6,131 bases of DNA from Chloroflexota bacterium. GTDB lineage: Bacteria > Chloroflexota > Limnocylindria > P2-11E. The notes below the pieces were generated by a model, which saw nothing but the letters and a program-made list of their open reading frames with translations, searched no databases and had not been told where the DNA came from. Numbering within the stretch: the stretch's first letter is position 1; the number at the start of each line of letters is the position of its first letter. The stretch is from NCBI GenBank assembly GCA_005883775.1, contig VBEU01000167.1, positions 1 through 6,131 of the forward strand. Direction: 5' to 3'. Shown in pieces: positions 5,072-6,131 of this stretch. Both the position numbers and the translations under genes were made by a program.

Positions 5072-5986
5072 CTAGCGCAGCGTGATGGTGCCGAGTGCGA
5101 CCTCGGGGCCGCCGACCGTCACGGTGACCTTCCCATGGAGCGTGCCGCCGCGGGCCGCGTCGTAGTTGCGGACGTAGAGCGTGATGCTCTGGCCCTTCCT
5201 CGCGCTGAACTGCAGGTCGATCCTGCCGTTGTTCGAGCCCGCGACGCAGATCCCGTCGAGCGACGTCGAAACGCACGCGCCATTCACCGGCGAACCGTCC
5301 GCGTAGAGGACGTAGCCATAGGCGTGGACGTCCATCGGCGTGGGCGTCGGGGTGAGCGACGGCTTTGTTGTCGTCGTCGGCTTCGGCGTCAGGGTAGGCG
5401 ACGGCGTGGCGGGTTTGGGGGTCGCGGTCCGCGCGGTCGTCGGCCGCGGGGTCGGCGTGGGCGCGATGGTCGGCGACTCCGTCGGTGAGGCGGTCGTCTC
5501 CGGCGTCGCGCTCGGTGAGGGCACGCTGATCGCCGTGCTCGCCGAGGGCTCCGGTGACTGCTCGGGCTTGGGCGATATCTGATTCAGAAGCCGCAGGGCG
5601 TCGCTCTGTGCGCTCCGTGCGCGCGACGCCGCGAGCGCGTTGCCGGTCGCTTCGAATCGCGCCGCTTCCTCGAGCCGTTCGGCGTACAGCTGGCTGAGGT
5701 AGTCGACCGGATCGGATTGAAGCGAGACGAGCGAATCTTCGACCGCGACGCGCGCGCCGTACAGCGGGCTGTCGGCCGGGGCGCGCATCGTGGCGAACGC
5801 GACCACCACCACGAGCGCGGCGACCGCGAACGCGCGAGCGAACCCCGGGATGACGAATCGGGGGCGGCGACGCGCGCCGCGTTCGGTCCACGCTTGCTCG
5901 AGCCGCTTGCGGATCTCGTCGGCGGCCACGTCATCCATGCGCGCGCCTTTGAGACCGCCGAGCGCTCGGGCGAGGGAGTCTTGCAT
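5072..5986 (-). CDS. Sigma-linked single-pass membrane protein: DUF5667-like region, Pro/Thr stalk, beta-type C-terminal domain
   Basis: A 304-residue protein from ATG 5986 (305 from the GTG one codon earlier). Residues 1-45 are charged and cytosolic (DEIRKRLEQAWTERGARRRP). One TM helix spans about 50-67 (FAVAALVVVVAFAT). An outside helical region at 71-135 (SPLYGARVAVEDSLVSL then DPVDYLSQLYAERLEEA) resembles DUF5667. A Pro/Thr/Ser stalk covers about 138-217. The last 85 residues read as a beta domain similar to carboxypeptidase regulatory-like folds: YGYVLYADGSPVNGACVSTS, two Cys about ten residues apart, ending VALGTITLR. The start overlaps the sigma stop (TGATG, or a 4-nt GTGA overlap), so the two are translationally coupled. 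From family knowledge, DUF5667 proteins often sit beside ECF sigma genes, so an anti-sigma or surface-sensing role is likely. No HxxxCxxC zinc motif is present in the short cytosolic tail, so the mechanism is unproven. Confidence 0.8.
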   Translation of the reverse strand: MQDSLARALGGLKGARMDDVAADEIRKRLEQAWTERGARRRPRFVIPGFARAFAVAALVVVVAFATMRAPADSPLYGARVAVEDSLVSLQSDPVDYLSQLYAERLEEAARFEATGNALAASRARSAQSDALRLLNQISPKPEQSPEPSASTAISVPSPSATPETTASPTESPTIAPTPTPRPTTARTATPKPATPSPTLTPKPTTTTKPSLTPTPTPMDVHAYGYVLYADGSPVNGACVSTSLDGICVAGSNNGRIDLQFSARKGQSITLYVRNYDAARGGTLHGKVTVTVGGPEVALGTITLR

Positions 5987-6131
5987 CACTCCGCGGCGTC
6001 CGCACCGGAGAAGCGCTCGAACAGGGAGAGCTCACCCATGCGGTCGAGCTCCTTGCGCAGACGATCGATTGCGCGGTGCTGCAGCGTGCGCACCGCTCCT
6101 TCACTTCGACCCGTCATGCGTCCCACATCAG
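5986..6131 (-). CDS. ECF-type RNA polymerase sigma factor, C-terminal fragment (region 4)
   Basis: Only the last 47 residues lie in the window; the N-terminus is beyond the right edge. VGRMTGRSEGAVRTLQHRA followed by IDRLRKEL is a region 4.2 helix-turn-helix that recognises the -35 element. The Q-H-R-A form resembles the BldN-like ECF group and Chloroflexota ECF factors. A short tail (DRMGELSLFERFSGADAAE) follows. The stop TGA at 5988-5986 overlaps the start of the membrane-protein gene, as expected for a sigma and its partner. The fragment is too short to name the ECF group. Confidence 0.83.
   Translation of the reverse strand, partial: DVGRMTGRSEGAVRTLQHRAIDRLRKELDRMGELSLFERFSGADAAE

Noticed and set aside
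4455..5488. Plus-strand frames through the secreted gene and the Pro/Thr stalk, including a Gly/Val repeat frame at 5340-5582
   Set aside because: These are antisense to Pro/Thr codons, which read as Gly/Val/Arg; no RBS or recognisable domain.
5390..5580. Low-complexity repeats that might be taken for a CRISPR or tandem DNA array
   Set aside because: They are coding DNA for the Pro/Thr stalk, with no constant repeat unit or spacer length.

Overview
The window is GC-rich, gene-dense bacterial chromosome with no sign of mobile DNA, phage, CRISPR or RNA genes. Several features suggest Chloroflexota (a Limnocylindria-like lineage) or, less likely, a high-GC actinobacterium: long Thr/Pro-rich linkers in secreted proteins, an ECF sigma factor followed by a DUF5667-like membrane protein, a BON protein with a YFPPTDPVV segment, and start codons sitting 7-9 nt behind a -10 box. 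This placement is inference from gene style, not a database result.

Left part (1-3551) holds two divergent pairs. An AraC-type regulator (DUF6597 sensor plus HTH, cut by the window edge) runs leftward from 517. A 12-TM MFS exporter of the EntS/MFS_3 type runs rightward from about 598, probably using CTG as start. Its 3' end overlaps a convergent 80-residue two-helix membrane protein (2071 to 1829). That protein is divergent from a complete M20 metallodipeptidase (2205-3551) with all metal ligands visible. A 147-residue BON-domain protein (3586-4029) follows the peptidase closely and is probably co-transcribed.

Right part (3964-6131) is read entirely on the minus strand. It begins with the last 47 residues of an ECF sigma factor, whose stop overlaps the start of a single-pass membrane protein. 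That protein has a short cytosolic tail, a TM helix, a DUF5667-like region, a long Pro/Thr stalk and a C-terminal beta-type domain, and is a likely partner or anti-sigma of the sigma factor. After 218 bp of non-coding DNA with several inverted and direct repeats comes a secreted Thr/Pro-rich gene. It carries two tandem copies of a conserved cysteine-containing 36-residue unit, separated by a frameshift. A 66-residue membrane protein starts directly at its stop codon (TAAATG) and runs antisense into the end of the BON gene.

Most notable points: (1) the tandem repeats in the secreted gene diverge mostly at synonymous sites but lie in different frames; (2) four start codons are placed just behind -10 boxes, which suggests leaderless mRNAs and explains the CTG start; (3) mutually exclusive stems follow the sigma/membrane-protein operon; (4) the sigma-linked membrane protein lacks a zinc anti-sigma motif and carries a stalked extracellular domain.
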